Assembly: GCA_013368315.1 (NCBI GenBank)
Contig: JAACJM010000114.1
Span: forward strand, 1-64,000
Origin: Tetrapyrgos nigripes
Lineage: Eukaryota; Basidiomycota; Agaricomycetes; Agaricales; Campanellaceae
Length of the DNA: 64,000 bases
Direction of reading: 5' to 3'
The notes below the pieces were generated by a model. That model saw only the letters and a program-made list of their open reading frames with translations, was not told where the DNA came from and made no database searches. Numbering within the stretch: the first letter of the stretch is position 1; each line of letters opens with the position of its first letter. A program made the translations under genes and the position numbers. Of this stretch, positions 48,051 through 59,191 are shown in pieces.

Positions 48051-49152
48051 ATGGCACCTGCTAGTGCTCGCCTTCCAGATTTCCAAGTGGGTGGAAAGTA
48101 CAGACTGGGTAAGAAAATTGGTCATGGCAGTTTTGGTGGGTTTGAATGCGCTGTTCATTCTCGACGACTGTTGACACTTCTTCAAGGTGATATTTACATC
48201 GGAGTAGAGATTACCACCGGAGAGGAGGTTGCTATCAAGCTTGAATCTGTCAAAGCTAAACATTCTGCTCTCGAGGAAGAGGCGAAAGTTTACAAAAGGC
48301 TTGCTGGCGGTGTTGGTGTTCCCTCTGTTAAGTGGATCGGGACCGAAAACAAATATCGTGCCATGGTTGTAGACCTTCTCGGACCGTCCCTTGAGGACCT
48401 TTTCAACTATTGCAATCGCAAGTTTAGTCTGAAGACGGTCCTTCTCCTCGCCGATCAGATGGTGAGTGGTTTACACTCAAAATGATTTAGCCTTTGGGTG
48501 CTCACGCATTCCTCCTTATCCTCTTCATCAGATCTCTCGCGTCGAATATGTCCATTCGCGCCATTTTCTGCACCGTGACATCAAACCCGACAACTTCTTG
48601 ATGGGAGTTAGAAAGCACGGACACGAGGTCAACATCATCGATTTTGGTCTTGCGAAGAGATTCCGTGACCCACGTACCCGCCTCCATATCCCTTACAGGG
48701 AGGATAAGAGCTTGGTAGGGACAGCACGTTATGCTTCCATCAATACACACCAGGGTGTCGAGCAAGCTCGTCGTGACGATCTTGAAGCTCTCGGATACAT
48801 CTTCATCTACTTCCTTCGCGGCTCTCTCCCGTGGCAAGGTCTCAAAGCCAGTGCTAACAAGAAGGAGAAATATGACCTGATCATGAAAAAGAAGATGTAC
48901 ACTCCAGTTGGCCAGATATGCCAAGAATATCCTAACGAATTCGGCATTTTCATCAACTACACTCGCGCTCTTCGCTTCGACGACGAACCTGACTACTCTT
49001 ACCTCCGCGATCTCTTCCGTAACCTCTTCAAACGGCAAGGTTATCGGTACGACTATGTCTTCGACTGGACTTTGCAGTGGAATCGGACTCGGACAGATGT
49101 CGCAGGGTCTAGCCAAGTCTCCCAGGACAAAAAGATTGTGAAGAGAAAATGA
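48051..49152 (+). CDS. casein kinase 1 (326 aa), tandem copy 2
   Basis: CDS join(48051..48135,48187..48461,48532..49152), with the same two introns as copy 1. The kinase landmarks are intact: [53 protein letters not shown] and LPWQGLKA. Differences from copy 1 are scattered amino-acid changes, such as the loop Ser to His in the glycine loop and [13 protein letters not shown] for [13 protein letters not shown]. One extra codon follows LKAS and a small insert lies near the C-terminus ([10 protein letters not shown]). Because the reading frame, splice sites and active-site residues are all kept, both copies seem to be under selection or are very young. Confidence 0.92.
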
Positions 49153-49584
49153 CTTTGGCATGGCGAGAGGTCACCGGTCACCAGTGATAGTCTTTCACTG
49201 CAATCTGACCTCTCTCTCTGCTGAGTACACTTCGAGCTGGCAGGCTAGCTTGTAGTCTCCCCTCAGGATTTAGGCTTCCACCGTCATGGTCAAACGAGCA
49301 ATCATTTCTTTCGAACACTGCTCTACCTATCCATTATCGCTTTGCAGACGTCTGTCCCCGCTCTTCTTTGAGCTCTTTGACCTGGGCACTACCGCCTGAC
49401 TTGCACATATATTCTATCACTACCTGACGCCATATTGCGTTCAGTGTCGAGGTACATAGTAATTCTTCCGATTGACTGATTATTTCGTGGTAACCCTCGG
49501 GGCATCGTGTCTCTGAAAAATGTATGGCAGGCCCAGGTGGAGATTGCTGAATCGTTCTAAGTAGGATTGTACTTAGACCTTAGA

Positions 49585-50312
49585 CTCGATTTCATAGACT
49601 GAAAGCCGCCATTCGCGTGTCATATACATATACAAGACTGGGTTGATTACCAGGACTTCAAGCACTACTACCTCCGAGTCTTTACTAACCTCTAAGGCCT
49701 TGACACAATCAAGGAGGCCTCATCTTTCTTTCCTCGTTATAAAGTAAACGTTGTATAGTTCATTAGTGAGTTCGTCTGGGACTTTTGTAAGTCCTAATGC
49801 ATATTCGAGTACTCCATAAAGATCCAAAGAGAAATTCCGGGCAGACATTTTCGACACAATGAGGAAAGAGAAGGAAGGGGTAAGTGACATGTGACTTGCC
49901 CATTTTCTGTGCACACCCGCATCCCAATCCAGTACTTAAATGAACAAACAATACGACAAAAAGAATAAATTACGAGTACGAATGAAATGAAGGACGAGTC
50001 AAGTATTACAGACAAAAGAACAGTGGCACCCAGACTCGAATGAAGAGAACAAAGAAAAAAGAAAACTCACTCATACCCCCCTTCGGCCTCCGCTGCATCA
50101 ACCTAGCTCTAATCTCTGCTTGTTCTTCAGGTGCTGGGTCTATAGGCGGAGGTGCGGGATATCCATTTGGGAACAGCAAAAATTAGGCCTTTTCTTTTGC
50201 TTCTCTTTGCTTCTCTTTGCCCTCGAGCGACACGTTTGTTATATGAGGCTCGAGTGACGTCGTCACCCCAACTCTGCTTCTGACCACCATCAGGGATCTC
50301 CATGACCCTCTC
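49585..50312. other. intergenic, with a possible short minus-strand exon
   Basis: At about 50070-50180 the minus strand has an open piece reading GYPAPPPIDPAPEEQAEIRA then RLMQRRPKGGM, followed at 50070 by a GTGAGT donor. It looks like protein rather than chance, but no ATG or following exon could be placed. Confidence 0.35.
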
Positions 50313-52584
50313 ATGTTACAAGACCTTCCTACAGAATTGTACGAAGCTATTTTATCCCATGTCCCTGAATCCGAGCTTCCGCAAACTACGTTATCTTTGA
50401 CTCGAGTCTTTCCATATCACGGAATCTCTACACGAGCTCTTTTTCGGGATGTTCGTCTCAAAGATGCTGAGCAGGTGGGTATCACACTATCCTTGTCGTC
50501 AATTTCGCTTTACTTCATTTTTATGGATGATTTGATTATAGGTGTTACAATTGTACCGACGTCTACGCAAGCAGTCGGCGGATAATCAAGAAGAAGATCC
50601 TGCTCCTACATGGGTCCGAACTTTTAATCTAGAGACGTGGACAGCAGATGCGGAAATCGTGCTCAACCTCGTTCAGTTGTTGCCCAATCTCACCAGGCTA
50701 GTTTTATGGATTGGATTGTCGCATCGATGACATCTGACTGGAGTTTCTAGGCTAGTTTTATGGATTGGGCCGACGAATTTCATGCCGGAGCATTTAGAGG
50801 AGATGTTTGACTTGAGGAGAAAGTCGCAGGGGTCGAGGTGTTTGAGCTGCGTTGGAAAACTGGAGTATCTTTCGTTCAGGTTTAGGCCTTAGTATGTTGG
50901 ACTTTTGCTTAGTTCTGCTGCCTTTGAAACGGATGCTAATATGAGCTTGTTCCAGTGTTCGACAGGCGTCGTATTATCATTTTCTAAAGGTACTAGTAGA
51001 ACATGGCTCCCATCTAAAGACGAAAATGCTAATTTTACCTAGGGGGCTTATTTTGATTCTGCCTTGGAGGCCATCTCTTGCTGGCCCTCGACAAACCTTC
51101 CCAAGCTCTCAATTATCCAAGACCCTTTAACCACAGAATCTTCGACCAGCGCGGGCTCCGATGTACAAGTAGCACCTCCTTCCGTTTCGTTCTCTTCGGG
51201 TCTTCCGAAATTGAACCACGACTTTGCCCAACCGCTGGTTTTCTTCCGTCTAGACACCACCGTTCCTGAACTTCTCCGTTCTGACGCTATACGACTCTCA
51301 CTCACGTCCTTCCGTATACGGTTACCAGCTCGGTCATTGATGCGTTCCCTGACACACGCTCCTCCTCCGAACCCACCATCATTCGGGGCACCAGTAACTC
51401 CTGGTGAAGCGCCGACATATCGGTACTCGGTTCCTCCCCGAAACTCTCACCTTCCTCCATCCCCGTACCTCAAATTGCTCGACTTGTCAACCTCTTCTGT
51501 CTCAGAAGATGCTATTGCCCTCATCCTCGTGCGTTATCCCGCGCTGACACATCTCATTGCGGATGATTGTGGAATTTTGAAGGGCGAACTAGGGCACAGA
51601 GATGGAGGACAGGAGTGGGCCAAGTTGTCTAAAGAATGTGCACTTGCTGGATCGTTGAGGGCGAAGAATAGGGAGAAGAAGGTCAAGCAGTGGATTGAGG
51701 AAGAAAAGACGGCAGCGATGAACAAGCAGGACGCTACTGGTTCTCGAGGTCGAGAGCATTCTCAAGCGGGGGAAGGCGAGTCCAGTGCTGCCGGCAGGAG
51801 AAGGCCAAAAAAGGGAAGGAAGGGTCTGGCGACTGCGACGATCTCGTTGAAGAAAAATGACGCTCAGAACCACAACGGAGCGAATACAATTTCAAGGCCG
51901 AGAGCTGACCCTGCTCTCTTCATCCAGAAAATTAGGATCCTTCCCCCAACACCGACTCTTCAAGCGTTCTCGACCAGTCTCGTTGTACCGGCAGGCAGTA
52001 TACCTGCCGAAGCCGCTGATATCCTCTCTTCTACCAACGACTTATGGGAAAGAGGTTGGGCAGAAGGCATCAAGATTCTGACTGCAATTCGGAATCGACT
52101 AAGAGCTAGTTGGAGGACCGGATCCGTCCGTGTGTTGAGGTTTGCCACTGTCGAGGAAATGCAAAGTGGTGTAGGTTCTGCATCCTCATACGAATCCGAC
52201 TCTTCTCGTCCGCAGACGCCAGATGGAAATGGTGGGTCTTCTAGGTCGCCAGCAAGGTCGATCTCGAGCTTGAGTAGTCATCTATCTGGGAAGAGTGAGA
52301 TGAACTATGGTGAAGAAGGGCTCGGTGGATTGGTAGATGTGGTAGATGAGAGCGAGTTTGATGTCAATTTGATTGGGACTCCTGCTGGGAATGCGCCTGT
52401 TCTGTGTCTTGCTGGATCATCGGAGGTGTATAATCCGGTAGTGGTCCGAGCTCAAGCAAGCTCATTGGCAGGCAGTGTTCATGCTGGTAGATCACGACCC
52501 GGGGATAATTTGCGTGTTGTACGTCCACATGCTGAGGGTTGCCCTCATGAACTTGGGAAGGATACCTGGTTGGACAGCTGGTAA
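50313..52584 (+). CDS. F-box-type protein (about 673 aa)
   Basis: CDS join(50313..50474,50542..50696,50751..50879,50956..50989,51043..52584); phases agree if intron 2 (50697-50750) is accepted as a GC-AG intron. The N-terminus is an F-box-like domain (LPTELYEAILSHVPESEL, LTRVFPYHGISTRALFRDV), which in SCF ubiquitin ligases binds Skp1. It continues with a helical and leucine-rich part (VLQLYRRLR, LVQLLPNLTRLVLWIGP, KLEYLSFRF, YLKLLDLSTSSVSEDAIALI), then a Lys/Glu-rich segment (RAKNREKKVKQWIEEEKTAA) and a Ser-rich tail. This is a common Agaricomycete arrangement; the substrate is unknown. Without removal of the 54-nt segment an in-frame TGA would stop the protein. Confidence 0.75.
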
Positions 52585-53007
52585 CAGCGATATTCCTAGA
52601 TTCACTACTTAGAGGTTCAGTCAGATATAGAACGGATTAATTAGACTTTGTATCAATGAAAAGAATCATGTACAAGAAATTGATTATAGACACGGTTGGT
52701 GTTATCTATCGACGGAACGTCCAGTAAAATGATCCTCAACCGGCCAGCAATTCCCGTTCTTTGAGAACAGCGGATGAGGCGGCCACTGCTCAACTCGGTG
52801 CATCACATTGAACAGCATGAGGGAAGTTCCTTCTTTTCCAGTGTCAGCATTTCACCGTCCGAGAACAGAGTTGGAGTTCTCATGAGAAAAGCTGGAATCT
52901 AGTTTGAGACTTTTGGGGAGTGACTATTTGAAATTGGATGCTCTACATACTAAAGGCATTCTGTCGGACGCCCTAACTTGTCTCAGGAGGCTTTCCTATT
53001 CGCATCC
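52585..53007. other. intergenic / promoter of the exonuclease gene
   Basis: No gene was seen. The upstream frame of the exonuclease is open for ten codons before its first ATG (53008) but has no other ATG. Confidence 0.4.
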
Positions 53008-54019
53008 ATGGCAGATACTGTAAACCACCCGAACTACACCCTGTGCGACAACGAGAGGCTGTTGTGCTCAACAGTGGACAAGCTTTCCAACGCGTCTCAT
53101 CTTGCTGTCGATCTTGAGGGAGCCAATCTAGGTCTAGCCGGAGGAAGCTTGTCTCTCATCAGCATTAAAGACGCCTCCGAATCGACGAGTCAAGCCTACC
53201 TCATTGATGCTCTTGCATTCAACGCGGAACAATTGCGTCCCATCTATGACTTGCTGGAATCGGATGTCGTCACGAAAGTCATGTATGATGGACGTATGGA
53301 CTACAGCGCTCTTTATCACGAGAAACAGGTTTCCCTGAAGAAAGTCATCGATTTACAATTGGTGGATATCAAGTCTAGGGCTATCAGAGGCGAAGGGGCG
53401 GATAGACAGCTGGAACGATTGAATCCTTCAATTCGGCGAAAGGAACTGGAGCTCAATCAACGTCTCTATACACGAGTTCAGAAATTGGTGGGTCTGGGAG
53501 ATTGCTTGAAGGAGCATGACGTACCCGGGTCAAAAGGAGGTGAGTTTGACTGCTCTGCGCCCGGTTTACTAGCTTCCTGTGCATCTCATATTGCACCCCT
53601 TAGGAGTGGACCACAATGAATGGATGAAGCGACCAATTCCAGCGTCGCATCTCCAATACGCAGCTTCTGATGTCGCGAATATCAGTTTGTTGTACCAGAA
53701 GTTTCTCGAAAACGAATATCTAGGCAAGGTCTCAACCGAGGAAAGTCAGCGTTACATATCAATGTGGAGGGATAAAACGCCTTCACCTTCGGATCGGTAT
53801 CGACTTCACGCATTCTTGCCACTGAATATCATTGAATACGACTATGGGTTAACCAAGACATGCGAGGGCTGCGCCAGAGGACTACCCCGCAGCTGCTTCT
53901 CGGCGACAGCATGGAATGTCAATTTTCAAGAACTCCGGAAGACGTTGTCTCGTCTGTCGTGCCATTCATGTACGAATGCAGGGTTTCAGGTAGGCTTACC
54001 GAGGTTGAGTCGCATCTAG
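53008..54019 (+). CDS. RNase D-like 3'-5' exonuclease (about 315 aa)
   Basis: CDS join(53008..53539,53604..54019). It is a DEDDy-type 3'-5' exonuclease domain protein, similar in layout to EXD1/Rrp6-like domains. Exo I is HLAVDLEGANLG (D35, E37). Exo II lies in MYDGRMDYSALYHE, and its acidic residues are D94/D98. Exo III is YAASDVANISLLY (Y196, D200). The helical middle (RQLERLNPSIRRKELELNQR) and a Cys-rich end (CEGCARGLPRSC, LSCHSCTNAGF) suggest a small zinc-binding module after the nuclease. The last exon is open to 54019; a splice at the GTAGGC (53990) to an unseen exon is possible, so the C-terminus is uncertain. Confidence 0.82.
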
Positions 54020-54880
54020 TTTTCCGGGCATGACGTTGGAAGGCCAGAGTGAACCTCTTGGCTTTCCATGGAAGTCACAGATCACCAGGCCGCAAATGTC
54101 AGAAGAATTTTTTGAGCAGAGTTGTAGGGTAGGTGCATGTAGGGCCATTGTGGGCGACATGTAGGCGACTGTAAGAATAAATACCTTGAGGACTTCAAAT
54201 GCCGCTTTAGGAAGGTTGTGGGTGCCACTCGTACAAACACAGTCCAACGTGGTCCGTGCGCACGCTCTGGGTAGTATAAAAGCTTTCCTTCATCATCGTA
54301 GCACCTCATACTTACCTTGATGGCATAGATCCCTTCATGTTCCCGGGTTTATGGGCCGTGGAGATCCTTCATAGCACGGCGACCTTGTCCATACAGAGGG
54401 TGTCTGCGGTTTGTATAGGCTTCGGCTTATGCACCGTCTCAATATTTTCCTGTCCCACATCGGCCACTCTGGCTGGGTGGGCTCTTATTTTTATGACGGT
54501 TAGCTATCCTAACCCTAGATTAGGGTTGAAATAGAGGGAGGGTTAAAGTAGTACATGCTCGCTGTACGTTTGCTAGGTATGTACACTTCGAATTGTTGAG
54601 ATTTGGGTCACTGCAAGGAAGAGCTCATAGCAAAGGAGATCAATAGTCCGAGCGTCAATAAGTAACCAGTTACATAGGACGATGGTTGTCCGTTAATTGA
54701 TACACTCGCCTGACTATACACAATGAGGATAGAAAGAAATAGTAATGTGCACGTAGTAAAGCAAGAATCAAAAGGTAAGAAAATACATCAAGACAGTTCA
54801 GACAGCATAGCAGGAAAGGAAGAATAATGTAGAAAATGGACAGTGAATAGTGAGATTGAGAGAAATCATGCAGAAGAATC
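54020..54880. other. intergenic; weak minus-strand ORF
   Basis: A 75-codon minus-strand frame with an ATG at 54309 (MRCYDDEGKLLYYPERAHGP) ends at 54082. It has no known domain and I do not call it a gene. A short inverted telomere-like motif (AACCCTAGATTAGGGTT) lies at about 54510-54527. Confidence 0.3.
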
Positions 54881-56177
54881 CTAAGCAGATGCTTGTTTCA
54901 GCGCTTGCAACCACCGCTTCTTTGCTTCATTCTCTGCTTGTATTCTGGCAGCTTGCTCTTTAACTCTGGTAGTCTGAGCCTGAAAGAGGGAGAAAAATCA
55001 ATGCAAGAAATTAACAAAAGGAAACCAAGACGGAAGATAAACAACATACCCTGGTGAGTTCCGCAATTTGAGCATCTAGTTCCATACTCTCATCTTGTTG
55101 ACGACGTAAAAGCGCCTAGATAGACGGATGTGGTCAGTACATTGAATGACAGGCCGCAAGATGCGTGTACCTCAGCCTCCTCTAATTCGCGATTGACATA
55201 CGTAAAGTCCATCGGTGGTAGGGATTTGCGTTCCTGTGTGGGAGATTGATGGGGGAATATACGAACTGGTGGAGGAGCTGAGAGGGATGCAAGAGGAAGA
55301 TTGGGAGAAGGAACAGAAGATTGAGAATCAGAAGCGGTTAAAGGACCGGGAGGGTGAGAATTGTAACCAGGGAATACTGCTGGATATGTGAGGAACGATG
55401 AGGGAGCAGGACGAATCTGGCAGGCCGAGGCGGAGGAAACGAGGGCAGATGACGATGATGATGGTTCCTGTGATGGACCCGACATGTCACCATTGAGAGC
55501 TGGAGGCGGCATACTTTGCATTCTTGTCATGTCGCCTTTTTCAAGGGGTTGAGCAGGGGGAGGCATGCTTTGCATGCGATGCACCATGGTCAATGGAGGG
55601 GGAGGGGGGGGAGCGAAAGTCAGTTCTCTCATGCCATTGTTGTTGAGATTGGGGCCGTCGGGGGAAGCATTTTTTTTAGAACGCCTGGCTCTGCTAGATC
55701 CATTAACCTGTTCAGATTCTCCTCTAGCACTCTTATTTCGTTTCGGACTGGTGTTGCCTGTTCCCTTCGGGTTGCGTGTCGTTTTGCGTTTCTGGGTAGG
55801 AGGGCCGTCTTCACTTTCTTCAGTGACCTTTAGACTGACCCGAGGTCGGCTACGCTTTTTGGTCTTCTGTTCGGGGGGTCCAGGGGCTGATGCCTCGGTG
55901 CTCGCTTCCCTCGATTCCTTGTCCTGTGCTTTCTCTTTTTCTTCGAAGAGGATCATAAGCTATGCGGACTCTCTACCCCAGGCACTTGACAAACTCACCT
56001 AGTATCTCAGAGCCAGGTGCTGCTTGGAAAGCGAAGATAAAGAGACACCACGGCTTTTCCTTGTCTTCATCTTCGAGGGCAAATTCGACATCATCAAACT
56101 TGCCATCTGCTCTCTTTGACACCACGTCGCCTTTAATACGTTGAAGTTCCAAACGAATGGTTCCCATTGTGGACTTG
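54881..56177 (-). CDS. coiled-coil/Pro-rich protein, possibly with a DUF7918-type N-terminus
   Basis: The 3' exons are clear: 54881..54979, 55050..55115 and 55172..about 55957 (minus), all in phase. They give a basic Ser/Pro-rich middle (PTQKRKTTRNPKG), Met-Gln-Ser-Met-Pro-Pro-Pro repeats, and a C-terminal coiled coil (VNRELEEAE, ALLRRQQDESMELDAQIAEL, ENEAKKRWLQALKQ). Upstream, an ATG frame at about 55973-56167 gives MGTIRLELQRIKGD, a charged segment and KPWCLFIFAF. That resembles the Gly-Thr-Ile start and the Pro-Trp-Cys..Phe-Ile-Phe strand of fungal DUF7918 proteins. The GTGAGT intron between it and the long exon does not match in phase, so the join is unsure. The function is unknown; the basic middle hints at a nuclear protein. 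Confidence 0.5.
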
Positions 56178-57117
56178 GACAAGGGTTCTGCTAAACAGGT
56201 CAGAAACACGATAACCTTCATAAACTTCTGTACGTCGTACTTTTAAGCCTTGGCATATTTCCCGGTCCCTTCATGTTGCTCTTTAGTGGATCTTGACTGA
56301 CTTTCCGGGTTAGATTTCGACATCCAAACCTGGGTCTGAACCGTCTCGCGAGCTTGGGCAGGAGATTCCCATTTCACAACACACCACAGAGATTGTGGCT
56401 CGGCGCCTTCAGCCTTCCTCCAATAGAGATGATACTATTGTATGTCAGTATTGTATGAGTTTTGGGGAGAATAAGACGCGTACTGTGGTCGGGCCATTGG
56501 CTGAGATTGGTACGGTGGTTCGGACTGTTGTAACACCTTCGTCGGAGACTGTAGTTGTGGAGTCACCGTGGGGTATTTCTTCGGACGGACTACTGGATTT
56601 TGCGACCCAGCATTCGATGCCAGCGCCCGTCAACATTGCTGTAGTGTCAGTGGCGAGAGGAACGAACTTCAGGCGAGATGGGTCTAAATCAAGTCGGAAA
56701 ACGTAACGTGACCGGATAAATGCCCTTTGTTTCAATGTTTGATTCTGTGGCAAACCTTTTTTGGGTCTTTTCCAGATTTTTCTGCCTTTCAAACACCAGC
56801 GAAAACACTACCAGGAAGACTGTAGATCGAAGGCATGAAATTGCCCTGTCTGCACTGACAAAATTGTCTATCATCTACACACCAACAATACTAGGAACCG
56901 GATGGCTCACGCACTCGAGGTTTCTTTATCTGGAGAATTAGACATTCCAAATGTTCTGTTTCTTTGCCACGACCTTGTTGCCGCTGTCCGTCATCATCAT
57001 GGAGTTCAGAAATATTACGACAAGCTATCTGTCTCTCGTGCCAGTTCGAGGTGATCACATAAACGGACCCGTCTGGAACCCATTACTCTCTCAATTCTGC
57101 TCTAGCGACTCCTACCG
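56178..57117. other. intergenic, possibly with leftover 5' exons
   Basis: The minus-strand frame near 56445-56642 reads MLTGAGIECWVAKSSSPSEE onward and is open for about 65 codons without a known domain. It may be an upstream exon of the preceding gene or of a relic. Nothing else was supported. Confidence 0.3.
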
Positions 57118-57530
57118 ATGACTTCCGGGCTGGCTTACGGCGCGCAAATGAATGATATGCAGTCCAGTTCTACCAGCGGATTCAGAGCGATGCACGTCGT
57201 CATGATTGGCGCAGGCTTCAGGGTGACTTTTCGATTCAGCAATGGCACGCACTGTGCTGCAATCTGGCGAAGCCATCTACAGGAAATACTGCAAGAATTC
57301 GGCTGGTGCTCAACGAGTTTAGATGACAAAAGTTCTGAGGAGAAGTACATATCGCAAAGTCTTGCAACGACTTTGATGATATATGAAGCCAACGAAGGGC
57401 GATGCTGACGCTACCCACTCGAAGGCTCATGATATCTACGCCCGGAGGAAGTGAATGTACCCTGGTAAGTTTGGTCCTCCTTCTATCACACTTTAACTGA
57501 GACATGTCTACAGTGTCAATTTAGTTGTAT
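57118..57530 (+). pseudogene. FAD monooxygenase copy 1: both ends kept, middle lost
   Basis: It starts like the intact gene at 59192: SSTSGFRAMHVVMIGAGF with the GxGxxG start. It then jumps into unrelated or scrambled sequence and ends (about 57405-57530) with DNA matching the last two exons of the intact copy (CGCTACCCACTCGAAGG, GGAAGTGAATGTACC.CCTGGT, TTTCTACAG-like acceptor). More than 2 kb of the gene is missing. It is non-functional. Confidence 0.75.
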
Positions 57531-58028
57531 TCAACATTAATTCTGTATATTCCCAAATATCCGCTCAGGTTTGGTAGCGACTACCATATAAACTGCCCAG
57601 TTCCGCTGGGACCTGGGTCTGCTCCCTAAGTCTTTGCTTTGTATAGTGATTTGCAAACGTCCGTCAATGAAACTCGACATCCTTGGACACCGTGGACGAA
57701 GGCGTTGACAAGACTCAGCTTCAATGCGAGCGTGCCCGTCTGTGGACAGGTCAGTTCCGCGATATCCGAGGTCAACTCCTGAACACGTCATTCGGCTCTG
57801 GCACGGGAAGCACCCTCTTCGAAAATTTGACCAGGACTTAGCCCGTGTTCTTCCTTTCTTCTCATGTTCCGTGAGGGATTCGTGCAGAAGTCTGCGTCCT
57901 GTACTTATACCTCACAGAAACAGCCACTAACGATCATCGCGAGTGCGGTGACGCGGCTTCTTAAATACGGTCCGAGTCCAAGAGTCATTCTAGGTCATTA
58001 TCCTCTCTGCACATGTCGTTCTCCAGCC
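57531..58028. other. intergenic within the monooxygenase array
   Basis: It includes a repeated upstream segment of the array (GATAGGTCAG-like at about 57740 and CATTATCCTCTCTG before the ATG), also seen before copies 3 and 4. No gene was seen. Confidence 0.4.
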
Positions 58029-58490
58029 ATGACTCACCCAGACGATGCTTCCAAGACTTCCGGTGCTAGCAGCGGGTTCAAAGCAGGAGACTTTACCAGC
58101 AACGAACCTCGTCTCATGTTCACAGGTGAGTTTGCGAATCATCCATGTATGTTGGCAACTGACGAAGTCGTCTATCAGGTATGACCGCAGGGATCCGGCT
58201 GGTACTGTCATGAATATACGTGGCAGCATTTCTGATAAGTACTCCAGGCTCTTCTAACGAGTTCAGAACCTTGACTTAACCATCTATAATTCCAACGCAT
58301 GGGTTGGACCCGTTGAGGGCACCTGGGGGGCAAATAGATACAGGTAAGGTTTTTACCCTTTCCTGATAACCAATAGCTCACAGCCTCTCTTAGGGACTCG
58401 CTTGTGATATCCCTGTTCATTGTGTAAGAGTCTCTTTCATCCATGATATGCAGTAACCTGACAGCGACTTTTTAGCATCAGCTTATGGCA
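58029..58490 (+). pseudogene. FAD monooxygenase copy 2: truncated, nucleotide-binding loop lost
   Basis: The ATG at 58029 opens MTHPDDASKTSGASSGFKAG then DFTSNEPRLM. The segment coding KVVVIGAG in the intact copy is deleted, so the first FAD glycine motif is gone. Homology goes on through the short second and third exons (MTAGIRL-like, NLDLTIYN...GTWGANRYR) and stops at about 58490 after a copy of the small exon region. The remaining three quarters of the gene are missing. Confidence 0.75.
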
Positions 58491-59191
58491 TTTCCTGTCC
58501 TTCGCTTGATAATTGACGTGGAGATTCTAAAGTTAGGAAGTATTTGCTCTTAGGATTTGGCTAGAATTAACGATGATACCAATGTACCACGAAGTTACAA
58601 TCTGAAGTAAAGGTACCAGCTATTCTGTACTATGTAATGTACAATTTTTCTTTTCAAGGAACTCGGAGCTATGTAGTAGGCTAGCTCTCGGCTAGTTGCA
58701 ATGTCCGAGTTGACGCGTTACGTGTGCTTTTCCAATTTCATCCTTCTTTCTGAACTCTCTCAATGGCATTTTGTCTTTGGAAATTGTTCTATGAAGCCAG
58801 CTTTGAGTTCGTCTTTATTGCATAACGTTCTCTTTTCTTTGTCAACTCCGATCTAGAAGATTTCTTTGGGAAACCGTAGGTCAAACACGCGGAAACTTGA
58901 CCCGCTGCTATTGACGATGTAATCTGCAGAATGGCTATCTATCTTGACTCTCCATGGATCAGATGTCTTCTGCTCCTTGCGACGCCTTTGTGGCCGCCGT
59001 TCGTCGATAGGCCAGCCTGTGAACAAAGGGTCATCTGGCTAAGCCGCGTATTGATTGAACAAACGTCACCACCAACTATTTCTGGACCTCGTGATGGACC
59101 AGAACGAGAAAGTCTTTCGCGGGCCTACTTCTCATAAATACAGTCCAGGATGATAAACGGTTTCTAACGCTCTCTGTATTCTGCTCTAGCC
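58491..59191. other. intergenic within the monooxygenase array
   Basis: No gene was seen. It ends with the upstream region of the intact copy, where CTCTGTATTCTGCTCTAGCC just before the ATG resembles the leaders of the other copies. Confidence 0.4.

Larger units (their letters stand above)
45896..49584 (+). repeat. direct tandem duplication carrying two casein kinase genes
   Basis: Unit 1 is about 45896-47757 and unit 2 about 47758-49584. Each begins CTCGAGAAGTT.ATACT.CA.GAACAACACTGCAGTGG and ends TGTACTTAGACCTTAGA. Similarity runs through the 5' flank, the kinase gene with both introns, and the 3' flank (GAGAGGTCACCGGTCACCAG is identical in both). Small indels distinguish the units. Confidence 0.85.

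Noticed and set aside
48502..49161. 219-codon minus-strand frame opposite the second casein kinase
   Set aside because: Antisense shadow of the kinase's third exon, as the same shadow occurs opposite the first copy.
54082..54309. 75-codon minus-strand ORF with an ATG
   Set aside because: No recognisable domain and alternative frames equally open; not enough to call a gene.
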